Part shown: positions 62,601 to 64,000 of the stretch, piece after piece
How positions within the stretch are numbered: the stretch's first letter is position 1
How the letters are laid out: each line of letters starts with the position of its first letter
Source: Dicaeum eximium
Taxonomy: Eukaryota; Chordata; Aves; Passeriformes; Dicaeidae
Length of the DNA: 64,000 nt
Direction: 5' to 3'
NCBI GenBank assembly: GCA_013396995.1
Contig: VWZP01010367.1
Span: forward strand, 124,252 to 188,251
Program-made: the position numbers and the translations under genes
The notes under the pieces: model-generated
The model's database searches: none
Seen by the model: the letters and a program-made list of their open reading frames with translations, nothing else
Told to the model about the DNA's origin: nothing

Positions 62601-63409
62601 AATGGATCAGAAACTACAGTGATATGACCTGAAGGCTGATGGTTTTTGGTGGCTCTTGCAGGCTTCCTGGTCCTATTCCAAGTACATAGAAGCCTTGGAG
62701 CAGGAAAGAATACTGATTAAAAGGCAAGAAGATCTGGAGAAAACCTCATCATCGTCATTCCCTGCAGGTTATTAACCAAGCTCTTTAGTTTAGCAGGACA
62801 AGTTTAGAGCTTAGGTGAAATTCTTGCAGTACAAGGACTTTGCTTGCTCTTCTTCTGAATTGTGTACAGAAACCTCTGCCTCTCTTTCTGTCTGTAAGGG
62901 AGTTGCTCTCTGCACTGTACTCATGAGTGGTATATTTTCTAAGAAAGAAAAAGTAAAAGTTGCAGGGTATCTTTGCACTGCCTTTACAGCACAGAGGTCC
63001 TGCTGCAGAGAGGAATAAAGCCATTTCTTCATTCTGCAGTGATATGGCAATCACATACACATTTCCCTCCCTGGCTTCTTGTCCTTCATCAGCTTACATT
63101 CAAGCGGATACTGAAACTTCTTTCTCACAGTCTGTCAGTATATTTTTGGAGGATGTGGGAGGCATTGCTTCATCCTTGTTTCAGCTGTGAATATCCTCGT
63201 ATGTCTTTGCCAAGGATATTACGACTTGTTTGTTTATTTATTAAAAATATCCATTTAGTAGTAGGGATAGCAATAGCACTATGTAATATTCAGTTCCTTC
63301 AGTTTCACATAATTTTAATTTTTTTTCTTATGCAGGTTACTTGTCTGTGTCCTCCCTGAAGCCTGAAAGTTCTGTGAAAGCCACCATTCCTACGAAGCCT
63401 AAAAACTGA
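4158..63409 (+). CDS. RGS22: RGS22, regulator of G-protein signalling 22 (27 coding exons, 1,232 aa)
   Basis: RGS proteins bind active G-alpha subunits and usually speed GTP hydrolysis. RGS22 is a large multi-RGS member that is mainly testis-expressed and reported to bind G12/13- and Gq-class alpha subunits (family knowledge). The coding segments are 4158-4182, 5269-5297, 7890-7952, 17116-17337, 21090-21175, 23084-23258, 23701-23860, 24926-25189, 25303-25552, 26101-26262, 27161-27332, 28935-29008, 29525-29630, 31467-31592, 33157-33258, 39012-39206, 43845-43937, 44437-44585, 47599-47761, 48375-48533, 50373-50435, 52449-52610, 55527-55706, 57219-57359, 60799-60996, 62662-62767 and 63336-63409. 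Together they give 3,699 nt with no internal stop and matching phase at every junction. Recognisable RGS22 stretches include FNEFLSLP, WIKKERLPAFLESDCYFEYR, KKFIKGTLGERYWWLWMDIE, DLQAYHQLFYQETLQPF and YSKYIEALEQERIL. The least certain parts are exon 12, the exon 8 donor and the exon 21 GC donor. Confidence 0.95.
4300..4760. mobile_element. Possible endogenous-retrovirus LTR fragment in intron 1
   Basis: The stretch looks like the U3-R-U5 part of an avian LTR. A short T-rich segment with ATTAAA (about 4602-4607) is followed by a 'tttttctgtttcaaac' segment and then a moderately GC-rich tail (4640-4740). There is no gag, pol or env sequence nearby. I could not find clear ends or a target-site duplication, so this may be a degraded solo LTR or an unrelated repeat. 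Confidence 0.35.
5269..5297 (+). CDS. RGS22: RGS22 coding exon 2 (residues 9-18)
   Basis: A 29-nt micro-exon encoding (E)PPCVTEEML. Acceptor is cttttcag, donor TTA|gtaagt. Phases fit exon 1 (one base carried in) and exon 3 (phase 0 out). The recalled human sequence at this point is EPPTITEEEF. It is too short to stand alone; support comes from phase, splice sites and the N-terminal match. Confidence 0.85.
5298..7889 (+). other. RGS22 intron 2
   Basis: About 2.6 kb of AT-rich sequence. No repeat family, RNA gene or additional exon was recognised. The open frame at 7291-7551 has no recognisable relative. Confidence 0.6.
7890..7952 (+). CDS. RGS22: RGS22 coding exon 3 (residues 19-39)
   Basis: 63 nt, phase 0 on both sides, encoding EDCLASDDML then VDFFNEFLSLP. 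Acceptor is tctctatag, donor CCG|gtaagt. The DxxVDxFNEFLSLP block is the best conserved part of the RGS22 N-terminus. The same short motif also occurs in some RGS-like and axonemal proteins, and its function is not established. Confidence 0.92.
8261..8821 (+). repeat. 280-bp direct duplication across a single N (8541)
   Basis: Copies 8261-8540 and 8542-8821 have the same length. The differences I saw are two bases (ctgggcagc versus ctggacagc, and cccattgcc versus cccgttgcc). The N sits exactly at the junction, as when two overlapping contig ends are joined without merging. Confidence 0.9.
8725..9221 (+). repeat. 248-bp direct duplication across a single N (8973)
   Basis: Copies 8725-8972 and 8974-9221 align end to end with one difference seen (ctgcaccagt versus ctgctccagt). 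The first copy overlaps the second copy of the 280-bp duplication, so part of the CR1 sequence appears three times. Confidence 0.9.
14296..14795 (-). mobile_element. CR1 LINE 3' fragment, antisense, diverged
   Basis: Begins with 'cagaatcatagattg', the reverse complement of a CR1 tail, followed by 'ctggacagcctgttccagtg' and 'ctcttgtcctcccgccat', and reaches a region reading 'gatgcagtattccagatg'. This is the order of an antisense CR1 3' end. Divergence is higher than in the 8.2-9.2 kb copy, and the open frames inside it are relics. Confidence 0.85.
17116..17337 (+). CDS. RGS22: RGS22 coding exon 4 (residues 40-113)
   Basis: 222 nt, phase 0 at both ends, acceptor ttttgtag, donor ATG|gtaagc. It encodes FNSDVRAFEVVNYAP, a lysine-rich stretch, then PPSPIYDVLSKEKND and SIDPNYNAM. 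I recall human RGS22 with a closely similar FNADYGVFEV...NPIYDVV...INVNYNIM pattern. It continues the conserved N-terminal region of unknown fold. Confidence 0.93.
17338..21089 (+). other. RGS22 intron 4
   Basis: 3.75 kb, AT-rich. It contains one palindromic MITE-like element (19472-19575). No other element or exon was recognised; the short open frames (17871-18116, 18810-19007) have no recognisable products. Confidence 0.6.
19472..19575. mobile_element. Ancient palindromic MITE-like element
   Basis: The left arm (ccccagttcagcaaagcac...) and right arm (...gctttgctggattggg) are imperfect reverse complements. They enclose a centre with inverted tcaagggaagttaaacac / cttaaac blocks. I recognise the core (agcaaagcacttaag ... 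gctttgctgga) as an old amniote palindromic repeat, probably a non-autonomous DNA transposon, but will not assign a family name. Confidence 0.6.
21090..21175 (+). CDS. RGS22: RGS22 coding exon 5 (residues 114-142)
   Basis: 86 nt, phase 0 in and phase 2 out; acceptor ttttttaatag, donor CAG|gtattg. It encodes QLNQEQAVE followed by WIKKERLPAFLESDCYFEYR. I recall the latter block as almost unchanged in human RGS22, making this one of the strongest identity marks in the gene. It lies in the N-terminal region before the acidic stretch. Confidence 0.95.
21176..23083 (+). other. RGS22 intron 5
   Basis: 1.9 kb. A CR1 3' tail lies near 22865-22945. The rest shows no recognisable element; open frames at 21532-21782 and 21852-22037 look random. 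Confidence 0.6.
22865..22945 (+). mobile_element. CR1 LINE 3' tail, sense
   Basis: Reads 'ctcagtgatctttgtaggg', then cccttccaaagcaggatattctat and ends with degenerate ATTCTAT repeats (attctataattccattattctatga), the usual avian CR1 3' end. The upstream border is unclear and the element could extend further 5' in diverged form. Confidence 0.75.
23084..23258 (+). CDS. RGS22: RGS22 coding exon 6 (residues 142-200)
   Basis: 175 nt, acceptor atttcag, donor GAG|gtaaaa. One base completes the Arg codon begun in exon 5. It encodes LAKLISQVEWSKTGINF, then SPWIRKQ, a proline/glutamate-rich linker, and MKKFYVSLGE. I recall human RGS22 having RLAKLVSQVRWSKSGMNF and MKKFYVSLGEA at matching positions. Confidence 0.95.
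23342..23452 (+). mobile_element. CR1 LINE 3' tail, sense
   Basis: In intron 6. It ends 'gatgatcttcaaggttcc', then tttcaaccgaaaccgttttctgattctctgattctcta. This is the standard CR1 3' end with the terminal 8-bp repeat mutated to ctgattct. It is truncated at its 5' end. Confidence 0.8.
23701..23860 (+). CDS. RGS22: RGS22 coding exon 7 (residues 201-254)
   Basis: 160 nt, phase 0 in and phase 1 out; acceptor cttttcctag, donor TGG|gtaagt. The first part, ATVSQVKDWFTLAKQ, continues the MKKFYVSLGEA block of exon 6 (human YTQTKDWFALAKQS as I recall). The rest is polar and poorly conserved, starting the low-complexity section. Confidence 0.92.
23861..24925 (+). other. RGS22 intron 7
   Basis: About 1.1 kb. 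No repeat family recognised. I looked here for the extra segment that I recall in human RGS22 between exons 8 and 9 and saw no similar reading frame. Confidence 0.5.
24926..25189 (+). CDS. RGS22: RGS22 coding exon 8 (residues 254-342), acidic low-complexity part
   Basis: 264 nt; acceptor cccttcag, donor GAAA|gtaatg. It carries in phase 1 (Gly codon completed by gg) and carries out one base. The product is rich in Glu, Ser and Thr (AKEEDEQENRTSQTAEEF). It contains SRVYL, which may match the LLRVYL I recall in human RGS22. The frame stays open past the donor to a stop at 25216, so the donor was chosen by phase match to exon 9; it is a moderate site and the boundary is less certain than others. 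Confidence 0.8.
25303..25552 (+). CDS. RGS22: RGS22 coding exon 9 (residues 342-425), start of the first RGS-like module
   Basis: 250 nt; acceptor ccacttacag, donor AAAG|gtattc. It follows a 113-nt intron, the shortest in the gene. It encodes a serine/glutamate-rich linker, then RAAWCISHGTYDTGNRHEFE and RFKKFIKGTLGERYWWLWMD. The last block is a divergent RGS box start; where classical RGS boxes have the Asn of the EN-x-x-FW motif, this one has Arg403 in GERYWWLW. I recall near identity with human. Confidence 0.95.
25553..26100 (+). other. RGS22 intron 9
   Basis: 548 nt without any recognised element. Confidence 0.5.
26101..26262 (+). CDS. RGS22: RGS22 coding exon 10 (residues 425-479)
   Basis: 162 nt, phase 2 in and out; acceptor tttactgcag, donor CTG|gtatga. 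It encodes QLSKMKKLYQLSSGDFFLSS, a leucine-rich stretch, and QPEVLKPLLLYW. It forms the helical second half of the first RGS-like module; I recall human EKMKKCYLVSNGDYYLSAE and SEVLKPLLLYW. Confidence 0.95.
26263..27160 (+). other. RGS22 intron 10
   Basis: About 0.9 kb, no recognised element. Confidence 0.5.
27161..27332 (+). CDS. RGS22: RGS22 coding exon 11 (residues 479-536)
   Basis: 172 nt; acceptor ttctccctag, donor CAG|gtaagt. One base completes Trp479. It encodes GPRFCVTHSTAID, AKLKFWHTSQERP and VDIDPFPQIVSLLPL. I recall human APRFCVTHSAS, AELKFWHLRQAKPRKDIDPF and MATLLPL at the same place. It ends the first RGS-like module and starts a linker. Confidence 0.95.
27333..28934 (+). other. 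RGS22 intron 11
   Basis: 1.6 kb. A 112-codon open frame (28068-28406, no ATG at its left end) has no recognisable relative and is treated as chance. No repeat family recognised. Confidence 0.5.
28935..29008 (+). CDS. RGS22: RGS22 coding exon 12 (residues 537-561), weakly conserved linker
   Basis: 74 nt, phase 0 in and phase 2 out; acceptor ctctttgaag with an alternative AG two bases later, donor GTG|gtaagt. It encodes RSSGLPPTLTGSQILQRD then ISSSRMW. The product is a serine/proline linker with little visible similarity to human, so the call rests on phase, a strong donor and position. If it were skipped, exon 11 (phase 0) would join exon 13 (needs two carried bases) out of frame, so it is required. 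Confidence 0.75.
29525..29630 (+). CDS. RGS22: RGS22 coding exon 13 (residues 561-596)
   Basis: 106 nt; acceptor gatccag, donor CAT|gtaagt. One base completes Trp561. It encodes PISVSTDMIRSLALDGAKDS and a basic stretch KYQCHRKYTYAELLH. Human has a related DRRYAYTEE in this linker as I recall. It lies just before the second RGS-like module. Confidence 0.88.
29631..31466 (+). other. RGS22 intron 13
   Basis: 1.8 kb of AT-rich sequence. No repeat family or exon recognised. Confidence 0.5.
31467..31592 (+). CDS. RGS22: RGS22 coding exon 14 (residues 597-638), second RGS-like module begins
   Basis: 126 nt, phase 0 both sides; acceptor ttgtccag, donor AAG|gtatga. It encodes GGSGIESMLQSLYLENRAG and YYFTQFCEKSGNK. 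This is the alpha-helical start of an RGS box (L-x-x-E-x-x-A-x-x-x-F-x-x-F). I recall human MENLLQSLYVENRAGFFFTKFCEHSGNK. Confidence 0.95.
31593..33156 (+). other. RGS22 intron 14
   Basis: 1.6 kb, AT-rich with an A-run at 31854-31866. No element recognised. Confidence 0.5.
33157..33258 (+). CDS. RGS22: RGS22 coding exon 15 (residues 639-672)
   Basis: 102 nt, phase 0; acceptor catctctag, donor CAA|gtaagt. It encodes LWKNCVYFWFDLQAYHQLFY and QETLQPFQICQQAQ. KNCVYFW is the counterpart of the classical EN-x-x-FW segment of RGS boxes, with Asn642 kept, so this module has a G-alpha-facing Asn. Confidence 0.96.
33259..39011 (+). other. RGS22 intron 15 (5.8 kb)
   Basis: A long AT-rich intron with no recognised repeat or exon. 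Overlapping open frames on both strands near 34078-35137 and 35583-35835 have no recognisable products and look like chance frames in a less AT-rich patch. Confidence 0.5.
39012..39206 (+). CDS. RGS22: RGS22 coding exon 16 (residues 673-737)
   Basis: 195 nt, phase 0; acceptor ttattgtag, donor AAG|gtaata. It encodes FLYATYIAPSASMDTELHQS, then FEDLFDPAEEHILTILLDPW and MKMVEEDKCTYRK. It is the second half of the second RGS-like module, with the typical Phe/Leu-rich helices (F-x-x-A-x-x-H-I-L). I recall human PPFEDLFDTAEEYILLLLLEPW. Confidence 0.96.
39966..40399 (+). mobile_element. CR1 LINE 3' fragment, sense
   Basis: Runs from 'gtccagaggagggctatga' through 'tggatattaggaaaagttcc' and 'gactggccactggaacagg' to 'gatccttgtaggtcccttct' and the tail 'ctctatgattct'. 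This is the complete order of a sense CR1 3' end. The open frames on both strands (39962-40354, 40070-40357) are relics of the CR1 reverse-transcriptase C-terminus and its antisense. Confidence 0.95.
41060..41850 (-). mobile_element. Old CR1-group LINE fragment, antisense
   Basis: It shows the order typical of old amniote CR1-type copies in antisense: 'gaaggtgttccataccttt', 'agatgcaagcgatactcaag', 'gatgcagtaaggatta', 'cagtggcagaaccttatttt', and near the end 'ggtccctgtgagactcc'. It is much more diverged than the other CR1 pieces in the window, so it was inserted earlier. Borders are approximate and the subfamily is unknown. Confidence 0.7.
43845..43937 (+). CDS. RGS22: RGS22 coding exon 17 (residues 738-768)
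   Basis: 93 nt, phase 0; acceptor ttttattag, donor GAG|gtaaga. It encodes VELVEETQQLDSVYFRELQA and LHQVSSSKKDE. I recall human VELVEETRQLDSTYFRKLQALHKETFSKKAED. An internal in-frame donor (CAA|gtgagt at 43914) could shorten the exon by eight codons. It links the second and third RGS-like modules. Confidence 0.95.
43938..44436 (+). other. RGS22 intron 17
   Basis: 499 nt, no recognised element. Confidence 0.5.
44437..44585 (+). CDS. RGS22: RGS22 coding exon 18 (residues 769-818), third RGS-like module begins
   Basis: 149 nt, phase 0 in and phase 2 out; acceptor gtcccctcag, donor CTAG|gtacgt. It encodes a polar linker, then SKLSDLIHDKEKLERFQAFL and NKHSA. The second part is the start of an RGS box (L-x-x-L-I-x-x-x-x-x-L-x-x-F). 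The Ser818 codon is split with exon 19. The donor lies 12 nt before a long ATT repeat. Confidence 0.94.
44598..44669 (+). repeat. (ATT)24 microsatellite next to the exon 18 donor
   Basis: 72 nt of uninterrupted ATT units starting 12 nt after the donor GT at 44586. If intron 18 were retained, the frame from exon 18 would read through the repeat as a run of leucines. Confidence 0.98.
44670..47598 (+). other. Rest of RGS22 intron 18
   Basis: 2.9 kb. It contains a TA/TG-rich simple repeat (about 45643-45690) and a short CR1-tail-like piece near 46860-46882 (aaaccattctatgattctgtga). A stretch at about 45575-45640 (tccaaactttttgctcatgc and following) looks like part of a dispersed repeat that I cannot name. 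Confidence 0.5.
46860..46882 (+). mobile_element. Possible CR1 3' tail remnant
   Basis: The words aaccattctatgattctgtg match the last 20 or so bases of a CR1 3' end. No longer CR1 match is visible upstream, so this could be a very short 5'-truncated insertion or chance. Confidence 0.4.
47599..47761 (+). CDS. RGS22: RGS22 coding exon 19 (residues 818-872)
   Basis: 163 nt; acceptor ttgtttgtag, donor AAG|gtagca (weaker than most). It encodes MDLMCWLDIEEFRKT, a lysine/glutamate-rich loop, and KTKYLNNNYFFGPNSPA. I recall human SSSMDLMCWTDIEQFRR and KNKYLNKKYFFGPNSPAS. Where classical RGS boxes carry Asn, this one has Met819 in SMDLMCW. The frame stays open past the donor, ending in a stop at 47810-47812. 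Confidence 0.95.
47762..48374 (+). other. RGS22 intron 19
   Basis: 613 nt, no recognised element. Confidence 0.5.
48375..48533 (+). CDS. RGS22: RGS22 coding exon 20 (residues 873-925)
   Basis: 159 nt, phase 0; acceptor attgcttag, donor AAG|gtaatt. It encodes LMHSGGERRQSLHDQLSAAV, LLEVQQCVQKRLEEQ and WLPLFLADEHHGAEEQAK. I recall human VMHLSGGWGKILHEQLDAPVLVEIQKHVQNRLENVWLPLFLASEQF. It completes the third RGS-like module. Confidence 0.95.
48534..50372 (+). other. RGS22 intron 20, containing a candidate alternative exon
   Basis: 1.8 kb. It holds the candidate stop-containing exon at 49816-49899 and an A-run at about 50042-50056. Elsewhere nothing recognised. Confidence 0.5.
49816..49899 (+). 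other. RGS22: Candidate alternative exon of RGS22 with in-frame stop
   Basis: A strong acceptor (pyrimidine tract tgctcttttctctttcttatt, then attcag) is followed by 27 open codons in the phase left by exon 20, reading RMKRFFEESILEEVKPDDIL then HWLHISQ and TGA at 49897-49899. Use as a terminal exon would end the protein after the third RGS-like module. A weak internal phase-0 donor (GAA|gtgaaa, 49855) would instead make a 13-codon cassette. It does not match the human sequence I recall, whereas exon 21 does, so it is not in the main model. Confidence 0.4.
50373..50435 (+). CDS. RGS22: RGS22 coding exon 21 (residues 926-946), GC donor
   Basis: 63 nt, phase 0; acceptor caactatag, then KQDITEDLSHKDQQKTSRMW K. 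I align it with human MKDIAEELLLQKAEKKIGVWK (recalled). The last Lys is followed directly by exon 22 HVDNKSVSSSSEIIAF, matching human PVESKWISSSCKIIAF. The boundary is therefore AAG|gcaaat, a GC donor. No GT nearby gives the right phase with a good context. Confidence 0.8.
50436..52448 (+). other. RGS22 intron 21, probable GC-AG intron
   Basis: 2.0 kb from donor gcaaat to acceptor tcttttgacag. Intronic content is AT-rich, with a short tandem repeat of tttttaagataag at about 51546-51571 and an A-run at 52261-52271. No transposon recognised. Confidence 0.75.
52449..52610 (+). CDS. RGS22: RGS22 coding exon 22 (residues 947-1000), fourth RGS-like module begins
   Basis: 162 nt, phase 0; acceptor tcttttgacag, donor AAG|gtatgg. 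It encodes a serine-rich link, then EIIAFRKALLDPVTANLFQR, FVALKGELLGNGVLFW and QEVQKYK. This is the most typical RGS box of the four (F-x-x-F-x-x-x-x-x-x-x-N-x-x-x-F-W). Asn988 is kept; the preceding Glu that I recall in human (LENGLLFW) is Gly here. Confidence 0.97.
52611..55526 (+). other. RGS22 intron 22 (2.9 kb)
   Basis: AT-rich with a T-run at 54468-54480. The less AT-rich part at 53060-54170 contains several overlapping open frames on both strands without recognisable products. No transposon family recognised. Confidence 0.5.
55527..55706 (+). CDS. RGS22: RGS22 coding exon 23 (residues 1001-1060)
   Basis: 180 nt, phase 0; acceptor catatttcag, donor CAG|gtaaga. It encodes DLCHSHCADDIVQKKI, IIDCFINSAVPPALQIDIP and EQAKKIVEHRKELGPYIFRE. 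I recall nearly the same human sequence. This is the middle of the fourth RGS-like module (I-x-x-x-F-I-x-x-x-x-P-x-x-x-x-I-D-I). Confidence 0.97.
55707..57218 (+). other. RGS22 intron 23
   Basis: 1.5 kb, no recognised element. Confidence 0.5.
57219..57359 (+). CDS. RGS22: RGS22 coding exon 24 (residues 1061-1107)
   Basis: 141 nt, phase 0; acceptor cttcctgcacag, donor AAG|gtaagg. It encodes MSIFALLFKFWPEFCKRQ, then a Lys/Glu-rich helix (LEKKKEKEMEKKGGITAK). The first part closes the fourth RGS-like module (human MTIFGVLFKFWPQFCEF as I recall); the second is likely a charged helix or short coiled coil. The Met at 1061 is internal, not a start. Confidence 0.96.
57360..60798 (+). other. RGS22 intron 24 (3.4 kb)
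   Basis: AT-rich. One copy of a roughly 98-bp dispersed or locally duplicated repeat lies at 59061-59158. No transposon family or exon recognised. Confidence 0.5.
59061..59158 (+). repeat. Diverged repeat, copy 1 of 2 (second in intron 25)
   Basis: Begins agaaacagctttt, includes ctccaccccacaaatcag and caaacagagcaatcatagtc, ends ggggagga. The same order appears at 62195-62294 with scattered substitutions and a small length change. Confidence 0.85.
60799..60996 (+). CDS. RGS22: RGS22 coding exon 25 (residues 1108-1173), with hexapeptide repeats
   Basis: 198 nt, phase 0; acceptor atttgcag, donor AAG|gtaaat. It encodes GKEAGKKLMNLA, four tandem six-residue units (QLKSLT, QLKSLT, QPEPLT, QLKPLT) and a basic tail ending RRSSTYSAPVEGHGRK. 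The human counterpart I recall is shorter and lacks the repeat, so the repeat is probably lineage-specific. A strong internal donor (TAG|gtgagc at 60932) would shift the frame. The exon is in phase with both neighbours. Confidence 0.85.
60835..60912 (+). repeat. RGS22: Coding 18-bp tandem repeat in exon 25
   Basis: Units at 60835-60852, 60853-60870 (identical), 60871-60888 and 60889-60906, plus a partial unit to 60912. The unit is caacttaagtccttgact with variants. The period is a multiple of three, so unit number can change without breaking the frame. Confidence 0.97.
60997..62661 (+). other. RGS22 intron 25
   Basis: 1.7 kb. It holds the second copy of the diverged repeat (62195-62294) and otherwise nothing recognised. 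Confidence 0.5.
62195..62294 (+). repeat. Diverged repeat, copy 2 of 2
   Basis: Same orientation as 59061-59158. The best-matching part is ctccaccccacaaatcag and the bases after it, up to agaggagga. Outside these limits the two regions do not match visibly. Confidence 0.85.
62662..62767 (+). CDS. RGS22: RGS22 coding exon 26 (residues 1174-1209)
   Basis: 106 nt, phase 0 in and phase 1 out; acceptor ctcttgcag, donor GCAG|gttatt. It encodes ASWSYSKYIEALEQERIL then IKRQEDLEKTSSSSFPA. I recall human WCYSKYIEALEQERILLKIQEELEKK, so this is a highly conserved C-terminal helix outside the RGS modules. Read-through of the donor meets a stop after two codons. Confidence 0.95.
62768..63335 (+). other. 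RGS22 intron 26
   Basis: 568 nt. Open frames on both strands at 62785-63359 have no recognisable products; the longest plus-strand frame (62973-63359) only overlaps exon 27 in another frame. Confidence 0.5.
63336..63409 (+). CDS. RGS22: RGS22 coding exon 27 (residues 1209-1232 and stop)
   Basis: 74 coding nt; acceptor tttcttatgcag. Two bases complete Gly1209, followed by YLSVSSLKPESSVKATIPTK, PKN and TGA at 63407-63409. The basic, Ser/Lys-rich end resembles the human tail I recall (STMSLKKNMSAHSSQRTK) in character more than in sequence. The acceptor and phase are good. Confidence 0.85.
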
Positions 63410-64000
63410 ATCTTCTCAAGAAGCAGGAAGTGAGTACCAGGCTGACAACAAGTGTGCTTTGAAATGAGAATTCTTAAAAGCTAGTTTTCCTGCTGCCAGT
63501 GCTGACGCTCATTAGTAGCAAGTTATCCCACTCCAAATCATGTTTAACTGAAGCTGTACGGCCTCCATATGAAAACAAGCTTATTTTTCACATCAGCCAT
63601 GGTTAGCGGATCTAATGTTGACCAGATGGAATTTTGTTGCAAAATGGCAGTCTCTGAAATTAGGTTATCTAAGCTTTCCAGTTAAGATATTTTAAGTAGG
63701 AACACGAGATGACTGGAGAAATCTCAGTTTCTGAGATGAAGTTATTGAAGTTACTGTCAAGAACCTGACACAGAACTAGCAATAGATCACCTCTGCAAAA
63801 GCCAATTAAATATTAGACTGAGAGAAAGAACTGGGACAGCAAGAACCTGATGAAGACAGAAAAACATATTTTGCTTCAAATCTTGAATTCCTAGAAGGGA
63901 GAATCCTCTAGAGGGCTTTTTTTTTTTGTATTTTTAAGCCTATGTTGAAATTAGATGGACTTAAAAAAATTAATAGAACTTGGAATATTGCTGCCTCCCT
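63410..64000 (+). other. RGS22: RGS22 3' untranslated region and/or downstream DNA
   Basis: No AATAAA occurs here; the only near-canonical signal seen is ATTAAA at 63805-63810. A good donor (GGAA|gtgagt, GT at 63430) lies 21 nt after the stop, so the UTR could instead be spliced to an exon beyond the window. A T-run is at 63918-63928. No other gene is visible. Confidence 0.5.

Overview
The window is vertebrate nuclear DNA, most probably from a bird. The evidence is several CR1 LINE fragments in both orientations, including copies with the typical ATTCTATG-type 3' end, low repeat density, AT-rich introns, and one multi-exon gene with GT-AG introns. Species cannot be fixed from sequence alone.

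Almost the whole window is one plus-strand gene, which I identify as RGS22 (regulator of G-protein signalling 22). I placed 27 coding exons from the ATG at 4158 to the TGA at 63409. They join without a frame break into 3,699 nt, or 1,232 amino acids, close to the roughly 1,260 aa I recall for human RGS22. Every junction keeps phase and has an AG acceptor. All donors are GT except one, a likely GC donor after exon 21. The protein has a short conserved N-terminus, an acidic low-complexity part (exons 7-8), four RGS-like modules (about residues 370-500, 600-737, 800-925 and 955-1080) and a basic, repeat-bearing C-terminal tail.

Layout: 1-3900 is upstream intergenic DNA with an antisense CR1 fragment. 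About 3930-4260 is a GC-rich promoter/exon 1 region with an RFX X-box-like site and a 33-bp tandem repeat. Intron 1 holds LTR-like sequence. Introns 2-3 (5.3-17.1 kb) are large; intron 3 holds two antisense CR1 insertions, one of them disturbed by two single-N assembly joins with duplicated ends. Exons 4-15 lie at 17.1-33.3 kb. Exons 16-27 lie at 39-63.4 kb, with CR1 elements in intron 16, an uninterrupted 24-unit ATT repeat 12 nt after the exon 18 donor, a candidate alternative stop-containing exon in intron 20, and a coding 18-bp repeat in exon 25. The remaining 0.6 kb is 3' UTR or downstream DNA.

No tRNA, rRNA, CRISPR, or second protein-coding gene could be supported. Comparisons with human RGS22 are from memory, not from a search.
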